Below are positions 1 to 10,326 of a stretch of 46,197 nucleotides of DNA, piece by piece (position 1 is the stretch's first letter; the number at the start of each line of letters is the position of its first letter). Below the pieces are notes generated by a model, which searched no databases, had not been told where the DNA came from, and worked only from the letters and a program-made list of their open reading frames with translations. The translations under genes and the position numbers were made by a program. Source of the stretch: a virus; the IMG/VR virus record IMGVR_UViG_3300037961_004792, positions 1 through 46,197 of that record, one strand, 5' to 3'.

Positions 1-303
1 ATCATTGACGGATTTATGGCTGATTTTAGTAGCTATGAAAAAACCCCAACTAAAAAATTCTTACACGACAGAGGACATAAAAAGATTTTACCCATAACAT
101 ATACGCCTGATTTTGTCGATACACAAAACCCTCCTCGTTACATAATAGAATGTAAAGGAAATCCAAACGAAAGGTTTCCTTTGGTCTGGAAGCTATTTAA
201 ACGCTATATAAAGCTAAATGATTGGAGAACAGACCTATTTGTACCAAGAAATCAAAAAGATTGCTTAGAAGTCATTAAAATAATAAAAGAAAAATATTAT
301 TAA
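1..303 (+). CDS. PD-(D/E)XK nuclease-like protein, 5' end cut by window edge
   Basis: The frame is open to the first base of the window, so the first ATG (position 16) need not be the true start. Counting from that ATG, Y29-T-P-D-F33 followed by I44-E-C-K-G48 matches the PD...ExK active site of small phage nucleases such as T7 endonuclease I and DUF1064 proteins: D32, E45 and K47 would be the metal and catalytic residues. Such enzymes cut branched or concatemeric DNA during replication, recombination or packaging. The gene is convergent with the giant internal-protein gene and the two stop codons abut, with no terminator hairpin between them. The family placement rests on a short motif; a replication-gene cluster probably continues to the left. 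Confidence 0.6.
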   Translation: MIDGFMADFSSYEKTPTKKFLHDRGHKKILPITYTPDFVDTQNPPRYIIECKGNPNERFPLVWKLFKRYIKLNDWRTDLFVPRNQKDCLEVIKIIKEKYY

Positions 304-3300
304 TTATTTTTTTGGTCTAGGGTCGTTTCCAGTTAGCCTGATGTATTCTAAATCTGGTTTACTACTCAAAAAGTATTTATCAATATTTCTTTCAAGTATA
401 TCTGCATATCTGTCTATGTCAGCTCTGGGTCCTGGAGCAATCACCGCCAAAATTCTAAGCTTATAAAGAAGTTGTGTTGCTTTTTGTAAATCTTCTCTCA
501 TTGGCTCATTATGAGCTGTAACATAACCAATCTTATCAGGAAAAGCTCCACCTGATTTTGTTAAGTACCCATCCTTTAATTGACCTGCTCTTCTTATACC
601 ATCAATAGACTCAATTGCAATACCGTAATACCCTGCGTTTTTTGAAATCATATTAATAACACCGTCAGTGGTTCCGCTTTTTTTCAGGTCTGCAGAAATA
701 AACTCACTTATATCAGTTCCAAGACCTTCATTAAGCTCTCTAATTATTAAATCTTCAAAAATATCAGGAATAGGTGCAGGTTGTAGTGTTGATATTAAAT
801 CTTTAGCAGTTGACTCAATAACACTATAAAGTTTTTTTGCGCTAAACTTATTTTCATATTCAAGCTCGTATTTACTTATAGCATTTCCAAAGGCATCCTG
901 CGCTGTATACATGTTTTGAAAACCTATAAGTTGATTATACGCCTCTAATGATTCAGCTCCTGGTATTCCTTCTGGAAAATTAGTAGGGTCAAAGTTTTCT
1001 GCTGCTTCTATTATAGGTAGTCCTAAGCCATATCTATTTTCTCCTAAAAACCTTGTTACCCCACCCCACTCTTCAATATCATCATCATCAATACCCATCA
1101 AAAGACCATAAACGCCAACCAGTCCTGTGGCATACGCAACATTACCTAAATTTTTTATACCACCATAAGTAATAATTTCAGCAGCTTTACCTCTAAGCCT
1201 TGCTGCAGCCATTTCTTTTTGGTCTAACGGCATATCAGGGTCTAGTAAAATACTATACGCATTAATTGCATCTTGTTTTGCGTTTATTATAAATCTATGA
1301 AAAGGAAATAAAACTTTAGTTAATACTACGTTTTTGTCAATCATTGTTCCTGAATTTCTATTCATATACACTCCAGCCTCTCCTGATTTTGAAGTTTGTC
1401 TCATTGTTTCAGAAACTCTAGCGTCTGCATGATTGATTGCGTCTATGTTTGGATTTGCATTTTGTTTTTGCCACCAAGCATCTAAATCAGAGATGTCTTC
1501 TCCTTTAGATAGCATGTAGTCTAAATAGTGAGCTTCAAAAGCAGTGTTTGCAGCTGCAGCATCAGCATTTGCTAAAAATAAATCTAATGCTGTTTCATTG
1601 GAACTAGCAAGAAGATTTACAAACTTATCAAAAGCCATATCTCCAGCCTTCAAAACATTTTTAAATACTTTTTGTACTTTGCTATCATTAGGGTCTAAAT
1701 TAAAAGCTGTTAAATAATATGACGGACTGTAGTTTTTAGTTAAATCTAAAGATAACTCTGACCTTTTTGCGTTTCTCAATCCAGTTCTTGATTTCATATA
1801 TATATTTGACAACCTACCATTATTGCTGTTAAGTCCTAGTTTGTCTAAAACCATAGCGCCAAAATTGCTCGATAAATTTCCATTATTATATCCAGCTGTG
1901 AATGTAATAAACTGTGCGCTTCTTTGTCTAAGATAATTTCTTGCTCTATCATTTCTAATCAAAGGTGATGTACCAGCTAATGCACTTGCAAACTGACTAA
2001 TTGGCTGTGTAAATCTTGTAAGAGCTACAGCACCAACAGTACCATACATAAGGTTTCCTAGTTTTGGAAGTTTTGCTCCTTTCGACGATGTAATATCTAT
2101 AGATGTTCGATTGAAGTCTCTAACTTGCTCTTCAAAATAATTAAGTCTGTTTTGAAGACCAATCATCAACATGTCTTTTACCTGACCATCTTCAAAAAGA
2201 TTACCAAACTCTTCGCTTTTAGAAACCATATCCAAAATTAAAAAGTTATTATAAGCTTTTGAATCCATCATTACTCCAGAGTATGCATTGTATGCATTAT
2301 CAAAATACATTCCTAAATCCAACCTTAGTTCATCACTTAAATTTTCTGGCCTTGTAACATCTTTTAAATTATTAGCATTGACTTGACCTTCTAATTTACT
2401 TACACCTAAATAATCATTTTTAACTATACCTCTTTCGTTTCTTAAAAATCCTGGAGTATATGTTCCTCTAGAATAGAAAAATTGATTTTCATTATTACCT
2501 TTATAATCAGACATTCTTCTTTTGGTGTCATCAAATGTTCCATCGAATCTACCTGCTATTCTATCAATAGCATTTAAGTTAAATGGCAATGCGTTTTTAG
2601 CAACGTCAGCAAAAGAATTTGCTTGGTATAATTCTAATCTATTTACTATTGTACTTAACGTGTTGAATTTTGCTAAATACTCATCTTTTTTAACGCTGAA
2701 TTGACCCTTAATACTTTCATAATCTTTTCTTGCTAAATCAAGTTCTTGTAGTATTAAGTTTTTTGCTCTAATAAATTCTAAGTCTACACCATTAATATCT
2801 AATTCACCACTTTCTCTTTTTAACATATGCAGTAAATACATTTCATATGAGTTTTCAAGACTATTTGGATTACCCATATCTTTATATCTATGCTTCCACT
2901 TGCTTCTATGCTTATTATCTTTTGCCCAAGCTTTATAATCTTGAATCCATGAGGCTTTATCCTGTTTTTTATGCAGACCACCTAATTGTTCGGCCTCTGC
3001 AGACAACCTTAATCCTTCTCTTACTACATCAGCTAAAGGACCTCTAATGTTTTCGTCTTTAATTATGGTGTTTAAAAGCTGGTCTAAAGTGTATGATTCT
3101 TGACTTGCGTATAAATAATTTGAAAAGTTGATTACTAAAGCAGCAAGGCTTTTACCCCCAACATTTATTTTTAATTTACTATCACCAGCTAACGCTGTAA
3201 TTTTACCTATAATATCTTGAGCATCAAGCATTGCTTCTACCTTTCCAAACTTAGGAACTCTTCCATCTTTGAGGTCATTAAAATATTCAATGAAAATATC

Positions 3301-6300
3301 AAACTGGTCTCCCATTCTGTTTTTGAGATTACCATCCTTGTTAAGGTTTTCTAATCTATTAAAAATAGATGCGTTTCTTTTATTGTTATCATCTTCTTGA
3401 CTTATTGGTATAGGACCTTTAGTTTCATCTGGAGATTCTTGAAGAGGCAACTCTCCTATTGTCACTTGTCTCTGACGCGCTTGATTAATAGAACTATTTA
3501 AATCAAACTCATTTCTTTCTGAAGGCGAAACTACATTATATACAATAGGTTCAACACCAAAAGTTCCAAAAGAGTTGATATCATTAGCTTCTCTTTTGCC
3601 TTTTCTTATGTCTTCGAGGTAAAGCTCTCCTGCTCTTATCATCACCTCTTCGCTTTCATAATCAACTTTTACTTCAAAATTTTCAAGACCTTTTTCTTTT
3701 GCTTCATTGGTTTGTTCTTCCAATATTTGTTTTGCAGCCTTGTCTTTGTATTGATTTTGAACTACTTCTTCAGCAAAGTAAATACCAAGCTCTGATGGAT
3801 ATTTAGAAAGCATGTCATTTGTTTCTGCTCTTAATTTTTCCATCTCTGTTTCAGCTGCATCTCTTGCGCTAGGAGATGCGTCTTGATTGCTTCTTACATC
3901 ATTCAAAGCAACCATTCTTTGAAAGTTTTTCATGAACAAAATTTTATCTCCGTCAGTCATTTCTAAAAGAAGTTCAGCTCTTCTTTGTTCATGCTTTCCT
4001 ATTTGAAACTCTATATCTGACAATCCTGACAAAAGAGTTTGATACTCTAAACTATTTTGTAAATATTTTTCTTTGTCCTTAATTCTTTTGTCTTTAAGAA
4101 CCCTTTCTTCAAACAATTTTATTTCGGCAGATTTTGTCATGTGGTCAAAGTGAATGTTTCCGCTTTGCCCATCTAAAACCTCTAAGTTTTGTAATATAAT
4201 ATTGTCTCCAGCTTTTCTTATTTTTGGATTTTGTAGCTGACGTATAGCTACACCACTTCCATAAGAACTTATTGTTGTAATAATACCAGTCTCTAACATT
4301 ATTTTATTTAGCTCCTGTTGATTGTACTCTTTAACTCCAGAAACAACATCAATCATATAATTATTAAATGCAATAAGACCTTCTTCTTTAAGTTCGTTTT
4401 TTAATAACTCTTTGTCTACCCCAAAAGTTCTATTCAGTGTTTTAATAATACCATTGTTGAATGACTTTGTGTATTGAGTAACAAATTTGTTTAATTCAGT
4501 TTTGGACATTTTATCCATAGCTGTTTTGTTACCCATTAATCCTTTAAAGTATTTATATGTAAACAAAGAAGTAACAGCTACTTCCTGACCACTCTTAAGT
4601 AAAGAAAGCATTCTCTTTTCAGCTCCTGACATATCTAGTATAGCTTGTTCTTCTGGGGATATGTACTCGCCTCTTTTTTTCTTTTCTAATACTCCGTGTT
4701 TTAAATCATCATAATTTCTTAGTGACCCACCATATCCACTAACTCCCACTGCAATCATTCCTAGTTTTGGGTTTAATACAAACAGTGCCGTAGTAGCTAC
4801 ACTACCTCCTACAGGTTCAGCAGTCTTGGCAAAAAATTCACCTACACTACCTGAATCCATAATGTCTCCTTCAAACTGCGGAAGGTATCTGTCTTTTATA
4901 TCTTTAAAAACTTCAGGATTTAAAGGGTTGACGTGTTCAAGACCTGGCAATCCGCCTAATCCATAAACTAAAACACTTGCTTGTTCTGGCTTTAATCCCA
5001 TGCCGACTAATGAATCATATACAATATAGTTAGCATTAACAAGTATTTCTTGACCACCAAATACAACTGATTGAGCCCAGTTTTCTACATTTTCAATACC
5101 AGCTCCAATTGATTCACCTAAAGGGTAATCGAATCTAAAAGACTCTTGTTTAGCTACAAGACCTTTTGCTTGGTCTATATAATACCCTAGATTCCCATAG
5201 TCTTCTCCATTCCCAACTTCTAATGTTTGTCTTCCAGCTCTAACATCCATAACGAAATCGTAATCATATATGTTGTTCAAAAGTTCTGCGTATGAAGATG
5301 CTCTACCGTTTATTTTGATGCCATCTGTAGGAACGTTAGCTTCATTGAATCCCATTTTTTTAAACTCATTCATCAATTCAGGAGTAGCATTTTGAAATAG
5401 ATTATATCTATTTGTTGCTCTCAAAAGATGGGTAATACTATTAGCAGCAGTTATTTTTTTTGCTTGCAAGTCTCGTCTTAAATGATTTATTTTTTGTTGT
5501 AAGTCACTTGTTGTTTTTATGTCAAAAATTTCATAATCTTTATCCAATAACAACTGAAAGTCTCTATCATTTAAAGGTTGTACGTTCTTGCCTAGTTTTT
5601 GATTTATCTGTTCGTATAAATATTTTTTATCGCTGCCTGGTGATTCTCTAAACTGCTCAAATGCATTTAAATGAATTTCCATTTTGCTATAAAAATCATG
5701 CTCTCCATCCATATTGAGGGCATGCACCATAGCATTACTTAAATCTTCTTCATACTTACTTATATTGAAAGTTCCATTATCAAAATAATAATCTTGTGAC
5801 CTGCCAAATAAAGAAGATAGAAAAATTGTATTGACGTCTTTTGGCTGTGTAAAATTAGCTGTTTGTCTTGCTATAAAGTCAGGTAGTCTATCCTCTGGTG
5901 TTAAAGAAAAGGTAGAAACTAAGTTCTCACTCATTACCTTCTCTCCTTTGATGAGTAAATCTTGAAACTCAACTAAAGCTTCTTTCATTAAAGTTTCTAC
6001 TGGCTTGCTTTGTGGGTCTAAAGCATTTAACCCTGCCAGCCTTGATTGGTAGCTTGGTGTATAAAGTTGTAATTGAATTGGTTGACCCTCACCCTGCATA
6101 GATACCATTATTTGGTCTGAACCGATACCCATAGGTGTAGCCTTAATACCATAAGCCTGAAACCTTTGGTTTATAACTTGTGCTGCTTCCTCTTCGCCCA
6201 TTGATATAAACGAATTGTTTAATCCATAAACACTACGTCTAAAAAGCATTTCACCTTGAAACAATGGGTTTGGATTACTGGCTTTGTAAAGCTTTTTCCA

Positions 6301-6933
6301 TGACCCTTCTCCAAAAGCAATCGCAGCGTCTTTATCATCACCAAACTCTACAACTTCGCCTCTTTTTTTAGCTTCATTGTATGCTTGCTTCCAAGGTTTA
6401 TCCATGTATTTAGTAACCCATGTTCCGTCTTTGTCTTGAAATAATGTTGGGAATCCAACCCAAGAGCCATTAGAAAGCTGTTCTGCTCTCATTAAATGCG
6501 TGGAATGTCTAGTGTCTCCGTCTTCGTCTTGATAAGTGTATTGTCCTACTCTTGCTTTAGCTTGTGGTGGGTCAATCTTTATGGGATTTAAGTCCAATGA
6601 AGAACTTTCTTCTTCCGAAATTAAGGGTGATACCGTAGGAGTATTGCCGACTTGATTTTTTTTTTCAGGGGGCTGGTTTTCAATTTGTGGTGGTTGGTCT
6701 ACATTTTTTAGTAATGAGGCATATATCATTTGAATTTTTGCATCGTCAGCAGCTCCTGAACCAGACTGCATATGAATTGACGGCAATAAAGCTTTAAAGT
6801 TTTTGTTGTTTACAAAATTAGCTGCATCACTCTTTGACAAAACTTTTCCGTTTTGAGCGTACATATCTATTAAAAACTTTTCAGCTTTTGCCTTATCTAT
6901 AAGTGGGTCCTGTACTGGTGTGTTCACAATCAT
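304..6933 (-). CDS. Giant internal virion (DNA ejection) protein, 2209 aa
   Basis: This is the last and largest gene of the virion block, placed after two smaller internal proteins as in the T7 14-15-16 order, which suggests a DNA-ejection or internal core protein. Around residues 130-215 is a short module I recognise from other phage structural proteins: STHLM, then GFPTLF, then GEGSWKKLY. Most of the chain is charged and helical. Membrane-compatible, Gly/Ala-rich stretches lie near residues 705-735, 1628-1655 and 1928-1948, which fits a protein that enters the host envelope. I see no lytic transglycosylase signature and no DxDxD RNA-polymerase motif, although crAss-like phages carry giant virion RNA polymerases in a similar place. 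The role is inferred from size, order and composition. Confidence 0.7.
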   Translation of the reverse strand: MIVNTPVQDPLIDKAKAEKFLIDMYAQNGKVLSKSDAANFVNNKNFKALLPSIHMQSGSGAADDAKIQMIYASLLKNVDQPPQIENQPPEKKNQVGNTPTVSPLISEEESSSLDLNPIKIDPPQAKARVGQYTYQDEDGDTRHSTHLMRAEQLSNGSWVGFPTLFQDKDGTWVTKYMDKPWKQAYNEAKKRGEVVEFGDDKDAAIAFGEGSWKKLYKASNPNPLFQGEMLFRRSVYGLNNSFISMGEEEAAQVINQRFQAYGIKATPMGIGSDQIMVSMQGEGQPIQLQLYTPSYQSRLAGLNALDPQSKPVETLMKEALVEFQDLLIKGEKVMSENLVSTFSLTPEDRLPDFIARQTANFTQPKDVNTIFLSSLFGRSQDYYFDNGTFNISKYEEDLSNAMVHALNMDGEHDFYSKMEIHLNAFEQFRESPGSDKKYLYEQINQKLGKNVQPLNDRDFQLLLDKDYEIFDIKTTSDLQQKINHLRRDLQAKKITAANSITHLLRATNRYNLFQNATPELMNEFKKMGFNEANVPTDGIKINGRASSYAELLNNIYDYDFVMDVRAGRQTLEVGNGEDYGNLGYYIDQAKGLVAKQESFRFDYPLGESIGAGIENVENWAQSVVFGGQEILVNANYIVYDSLVGMGLKPEQASVLVYGLGGLPGLEHVNPLNPEVFKDIKDRYLPQFEGDIMDSGSVGEFFAKTAEPVGGSVATTALFVLNPKLGMIAVGVSGYGGSLRNYDDLKHGVLEKKKRGEYISPEEQAILDMSGAEKRMLSLLKSGQEVAVTSLFTYKYFKGLMGNKTAMDKMSKTELNKFVTQYTKSFNNGIIKTLNRTFGVDKELLKNELKEEGLIAFNNYMIDVVSGVKEYNQQELNKIMLETGIITTISSYGSGVAIRQLQNPKIRKAGDNIILQNLEVLDGQSGNIHFDHMTKSAEIKLFEERVLKDKRIKDKEKYLQNSLEYQTLLSGLSDIEFQIGKHEQRRAELLLEMTDGDKILFMKNFQRMVALNDVRSNQDASPSARDAAETEMEKLRAETNDMLSKYPSELGIYFAEEVVQNQYKDKAAKQILEEQTNEAKEKGLENFEVKVDYESEEVMIRAGELYLEDIRKGKREANDINSFGTFGVEPIVYNVVSPSERNEFDLNSSINQARQRQVTIGELPLQESPDETKGPIPISQEDDNNKRNASIFNRLENLNKDGNLKNRMGDQFDIFIEYFNDLKDGRVPKFGKVEAMLDAQDIIGKITALAGDSKLKINVGGKSLAALVINFSNYLYASQESYTLDQLLNTIIKDENIRGPLADVVREGLRLSAEAEQLGGLHKKQDKASWIQDYKAWAKDNKHRSKWKHRYKDMGNPNSLENSYEMYLLHMLKRESGELDINGVDLEFIRAKNLILQELDLARKDYESIKGQFSVKKDEYLAKFNTLSTIVNRLELYQANSFADVAKNALPFNLNAIDRIAGRFDGTFDDTKRRMSDYKGNNENQFFYSRGTYTPGFLRNERGIVKNDYLGVSKLEGQVNANNLKDVTRPENLSDELRLDLGMYFDNAYNAYSGVMMDSKAYNNFLILDMVSKSEEFGNLFEDGQVKDMLMIGLQNRLNYFEEQVRDFNRTSIDITSSKGAKLPKLGNLMYGTVGAVALTRFTQPISQFASALAGTSPLIRNDRARNYLRQRSAQFITFTAGYNNGNLSSNFGAMVLDKLGLNSNNGRLSNIYMKSRTGLRNAKRSELSLDLTKNYSPSYYLTAFNLDPNDSKVQKVFKNVLKAGDMAFDKFVNLLASSNETALDLFLANADAAAANTAFEAHYLDYMLSKGEDISDLDAWWQKQNANPNIDAINHADARVSETMRQTSKSGEAGVYMNRNSGTMIDKNVVLTKVLFPFHRFIINAKQDAINAYSILLDPDMPLDQKEMAAARLRGKAAEIITYGGIKNLGNVAYATGLVGVYGLLMGIDDDDIEEWGGVTRFLGENRYGLGLPIIEAAENFDPTNFPEGIPGAESLEAYNQLIGFQNMYTAQDAFGNAISKYELEYENKFSAKKLYSVIESTAKDLISTLQPAPIPDIFEDLIIRELNEGLGTDISEFISADLKKSGTTDGVINMISKNAGYYGIAIESIDGIRRAGQLKDGYLTKSGGAFPDKIGYVTAHNEPMREDLQKATQLLYKLRILAVIAPGPRADIDRYADILERNIDKYFLSSKPDLEYIRLTGNDPRPKK

Positions 6934-6942
6934 AACTGTGTA

Positions 6943-8808
6943 TTAACGTGCTTTAGTGTATTGAAAAATCGCCATTCCTGTTCTGTTATCTGATTCCTTG
7001 AATCCATTGTCTTTTGCCCATTCTCTAAAGTCTTTTAATTCTGACCACATCTTCTGGTACATTTTTTTCAATTGAGAATCGTTAAGTAAATCCGTAGAGG
7101 AAGTAAAGTAGTTTTTACTAGTGCTTTCTATTTCTCCTCCATCTTTGCCTGCAACTGGCTGTATCACTTTCTTATCCTTTTTGGTACCACCAAGAGCGTC
7201 ACCCATAAGACTAATACTATATCTTACTTCGCCATCAACCACATGCTCTATAGCTGAAATTTGATTTATATTTTCTATCTCATTTCCTCCTCCATCTATA
7301 AACTGCATGTCTTCAAAAACGCTTCCAAAATCTTCATAAGCAAGTAATCCAACTCCGCTCAAAGCACTAGGGTCACTGCCCAAGTTTTGATGTAGGTTGT
7401 TTAGTTTTGGGAATTGAGAAACATCTATTTTATTTACCTTTCCATTATTTTGAAGTTGAACTTCCATTTGACTTATATCCAAACCTTTCCCTGCATCTTG
7501 ATTATTTTCAATTCTTTGTTGTGCAAGAGAGCTTACAGACATAATATAGTTTAAACCATCAAGATTACTCGAGAATCCGTCTCCAGATGAATTTAATAAC
7601 ACTTGTGGCACAAAAGAAGATGGCATTGATGGTGTTTTCTTTGTCGGCTTGCTTGGGTCGGTTGCTTTATCTCTGAACTCCTTATAATCAACATTAAATG
7701 AAGTGTAGATTCTGTTACGAATCATACCTCTGACAAGCTCTTTTTGTTTTTCACTAAGCACTATGTCTCCTTCATTTGTAGACCTAATTAAATCCACTGC
7801 ATCAGCCTCTGTAAATGTAATTATGTCACCATTTACATCATATAAACCACCATAGGCAGCTTGATTTACTGAATCTTTAGCAAGGCCATCAAAACCAGAA
7901 TGGTGAACAGCTCTCATATTCATTTGGTCGTATGCTATTGACATGAGCTGGTCATCGTCTAAAGATAAAATTTTGTTTTCAACTGCCGTCATAACATTCT
8001 TCATTCCAGCAGGGTCAAAATGCTTTCCATAAATAGAAACTGAACCAAGTACTTGTCCTGAGCTATATGGTATTAGTTCGTTGGAGGTTGGGTCTATAAA
8101 ACCTTTTTCACCAATATTTCTTTCAAATTGAGATACAAACTTTTCAGTATCAAAAGCCTTATAACTTTTATAGTCATTGTCTACTAACGCGCTTAATGGT
8201 TTATTAACTGTTGTAGTAGTTATTTTACCATCAGCTTTATCTCCGTCTTGTACCTGTGAAGTTACAGCTACATATAATTTACCATCATTACCTCTGAATG
8301 GTCGGAATGATTGTTTTGCTACAGTAGGAACCAATTCTTGGTTTTGATTCATTACATATACTGTTGGAGCTACATCTTGACTTCTCATTATACCAAAATT
8401 GTATTGGTCAAGAGTAAGATTAGATAAACCTCCACCATCTACACCTTTTCTAATAACTTCATTGTTATCATTAACTTTTGTAAGTAATGCTGATACTTGA
8501 TTTGCTTCATTTACTGATAAGCTCTTTACATAAGCTGCGTCTCCTCTTGTGGCGATTCCAGCTCTGTTCTGGTCATGTGTGTTTGAGAGGTTGTTTCTGA
8601 TAAGGTTAGCAAAACCATAAGTTAGATTATTAAGGTCTGTTGAGTTTGTAGCTACAAATTTAGAGGCATCAGTTACTTCTTGCAACTGTTCAGCTCTTTC
8701 TGCACGAACTTTATTTTTGGCTTCTTGTACAGCTATCTTACCCTGAAGGTACATGTTAGCTGCACCCTGGTAATCTGCTTCTAATGCTTTATATCTAAAT
8801 CTGGACAT
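6943..8808 (-). CDS. Internal virion / ejection protein, 621 aa
   Basis: This gene lies between the 251-residue and 2209-residue internal proteins, with gaps of only 3 and 9 bases, so it is surely co-expressed with them. The N-terminal 60 residues are Ala/Glu/Lys-rich and helical (start MSRFRYKALEADYQG). The middle is mixed alpha/beta with many Asn and Asp, and the C-terminus is basic and aromatic. There is no signal peptide or clear membrane segment. By position and size it resembles T7 gp15 (747 aa), the middle ejection protein, but I see no sequence motif that proves this. It could instead be a crAss-like cargo protein stored in the capsid or tail muzzle. Confidence 0.55.
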   Translation of the reverse strand: MSRFRYKALEADYQGAANMYLQGKIAVQEAKNKVRAERAEQLQEVTDASKFVATNSTDLNNLTYGFANLIRNNLSNTHDQNRAGIATRGDAAYVKSLSVNEANQVSALLTKVNDNNEVIRKGVDGGGLSNLTLDQYNFGIMRSQDVAPTVYVMNQNQELVPTVAKQSFRPFRGNDGKLYVAVTSQVQDGDKADGKITTTTVNKPLSALVDNDYKSYKAFDTEKFVSQFERNIGEKGFIDPTSNELIPYSSGQVLGSVSIYGKHFDPAGMKNVMTAVENKILSLDDDQLMSIAYDQMNMRAVHHSGFDGLAKDSVNQAAYGGLYDVNGDIITFTEADAVDLIRSTNEGDIVLSEKQKELVRGMIRNRIYTSFNVDYKEFRDKATDPSKPTKKTPSMPSSFVPQVLLNSSGDGFSSNLDGLNYIMSVSSLAQQRIENNQDAGKGLDISQMEVQLQNNGKVNKIDVSQFPKLNNLHQNLGSDPSALSGVGLLAYEDFGSVFEDMQFIDGGGNEIENINQISAIEHVVDGEVRYSISLMGDALGGTKKDKKVIQPVAGKDGGEIESTSKNYFTSSTDLLNDSQLKKMYQKMWSELKDFREWAKDNGFKESDNRTGMAIFQYTKAR

Positions 8809-8811
8809 ATC

Positions 8812-9567
8812 TTAAAAAATACTTTTAAAAAATCCACCAATAGCGCCCAAACCTTTACCAAGCATTCTAGGAGCAAAACTTACAGCTTTTCCTACATCTG
8901 TGTTAAAAAAACCACCACCAGCGTCTCTAATTAATTGCCTTCTTTCTCCGAAACTTTGACCTTCACTCAAATAATCAGCTCCAATACCATGTTTTTTCAT
9001 TCTTCTTTGCTGTCTTAGATTCCTTTCAGCTCCTGGTTCATTACCTTTGTTTGTTTCGTCAAGTTCACTTGCTGCTCCTGCAGACATCATCATACTTCCA
9101 AGACCCATGATTGCGCTAGTTTGTGCTTGTTCTCCAGCCTGTATCTGTGAACGAGCTCTATCTTCAGTGTTTATATCTCTCTGCTCTTGCATCCCTCTTC
9201 TAACCTGAAAGTCTTCTGCTTTTTTCATTTCTAAACCAAAAAGCTTATCTCCCATAGAAGCCATAACTTGTTGTTGTTGTCCACCTGCTTGTTGTTGTGC
9301 ATTTTGCATCATAGCAATAGCTTCGCTACCTCCTAAACCAGATGCTACATCTTGTGCTCTTGATTGATTTTGGTTAATCATATTCATCTGCATCTGTTCC
9401 ATTGCTAAACTTGGCTTTACGTTATCGTATGCGCCTATGCTTAAATCTTGATACTCAAGCTTGTTTAAGTCTCTTCTTCCTTCGGCAGCTGTTCTGCTAC
9501 CACTCATAAACCCCTTTACAGCGCCTGCTGCAGATGTTAATAAACCTAAAGTTGTTAGAAATGCCAT
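8812..9567 (-). CDS. Small internal virion protein, T7 gp14-like in position
   Basis: A 251-residue protein with a Gly/Ala-rich N-terminus (MAFLTTLGLLTSAAGAVKGF), a Gln/Met-rich helical centre around residues 55-160, a second small-residue hydrophobic patch (IMGLGSMMMSAGAA), and a C-terminus ending in GGFFKSIF. This composition (membrane-active ends with a Gln-rich coiled-coil core) is typical of the smallest ejection protein in short-tailed phages. It is the first of three genes in the probable ejection module. A TATATTTG promoter-like element lies 20 bases upstream, so the module may have its own transcript. Confidence 0.55.
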   Translation of the reverse strand: MAFLTTLGLLTSAAGAVKGFMSGSRTAAEGRRDLNKLEYQDLSIGAYDNVKPSLAMEQMQMNMINQNQSRAQDVASGLGGSEAIAMMQNAQQQAGGQQQQVMASMGDKLFGLEMKKAEDFQVRRGMQEQRDINTEDRARSQIQAGEQAQTSAIMGLGSMMMSAGAASELDETNKGNEPGAERNLRQQRRMKKHGIGADYLSEGQSFGERRQLIRDAGGGFFNTDVGKAVSFAPRMLGKGLGAIGGFFKSIF

Positions 9568-9586
9568 ATTTTTATTCTAGTTACCA

Positions 9587-9594
9587 CAAATATA
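9587..9594 (-). promoter_or_regulatory. Putative Bacteroidota -7 promoter element (TATATTTG)
   Basis: The minus strand reads TATATTTG in the 33-base gap before the 251-residue internal protein, matching the Bacteroidota TAnnTTTG consensus. A start near 9580 would give a leader of about a dozen bases. I do not see a well-spaced -33 TTTG. Confidence 0.4.
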
Positions 9595-9600
9595 CAAAAT

Positions 9601-10326
9601 TTACATGTAGCTCTTGACAACCTCGCTGTCTACAGCGAACAACTCAACGAAGGAGTTGCTGTCATTTGTCAGTTTTACTTTTGCAAAATAACCTCTAAGA
9701 CCAAAAGACTCTGCTTCTGGGTTTTTAGCTATGAAACAAAAGTTGCCTACACTAGGTGTATTTGTACTTGTGTTTGTTGTTATTATGTTGTCTGTTATAG
9801 TAGAAATTGAACCTATAATTTTTGTGCTTCCGTCATTGAAATACAGAACATCCGACTCTGATATTTGGTTTGGTATGTTGTCTGTAAATCTATAGCGATT
9901 AGCAGTAGGTATTTCTTGCAAATTACCTAATCCTTGTATAGATAATTCATTAAAATTTAAAGTATCTGAACTTAATCTTCTAATGTAAGCATGTTTAAAT
10001 CCTTCTTTGTCTAGGAACTTACCTGCAGGCACAACACCACTTTCTAAGTCTGTATCTACTGTTGCTGTCCAATTAGAGCTGTTAGTCTCTAACTTTAAAT
10101 TTTTAAATATTTTTATATCAGATGGGCCTTCATTTACTGCAAACTCTACATAGCAACCATATTTTTGATTGTAGAAACTTGTTCTTGCTCCATCATCATG
10201 TATGTATAGGTTACCTTCACTAAAAGTGTAAAACCTATTACCTAATCTTGTCATCCAGTCAGGCTCATAAGAATGGAATGAAGTCCAGCCGTTATTTAAT
10301 TCGTCAAATGTTATTGTTGTTGCCAT
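9601..10326 (-). CDS. Tail/muzzle-associated structural protein, 241 aa
   Basis: The start overlaps the stop of the 1768-residue tail protein by one base (TAATG), which implies translational coupling. The first 60 residues (FHSYEPDWMTRLGNRFYTF, then NLYIHDD) form an aromatic beta-rich module that I associate with muzzle or stabilization proteins of crAss-like and other Bacteroidota podoviruses. The rest is beta-rich with no transmembrane segment or signal peptide. It most likely assembles at the distal tail with the protein encoded just upstream. No enzymatic motif is visible. Confidence 0.55.
   Translation of the reverse strand: MATTITFDELNNGWTSFHSYEPDWMTRLGNRFYTFSEGNLYIHDDGARTSFYNQKYGCYVEFAVNEGPSDIKIFKNLKLETNSSNWTATVDTDLESGVVPAGKFLDKEGFKHAYIRRLSSDTLNFNELSIQGLGNLQEIPTANRYRFTDNIPNQISESDVLYFNDGSTKIIGSISTITDNIITTNTSTNTPSVGNFCFIAKNPEAESFGLRGYFAKVKLTNDSNSFVELFAVDSEVVKSYM

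Noticed and set aside
304-6933. Virion RNA polymerase, as in crAss-like phages
   Set aside because: The characteristic DxDxD catalytic motif is not present in the 2209-residue protein.
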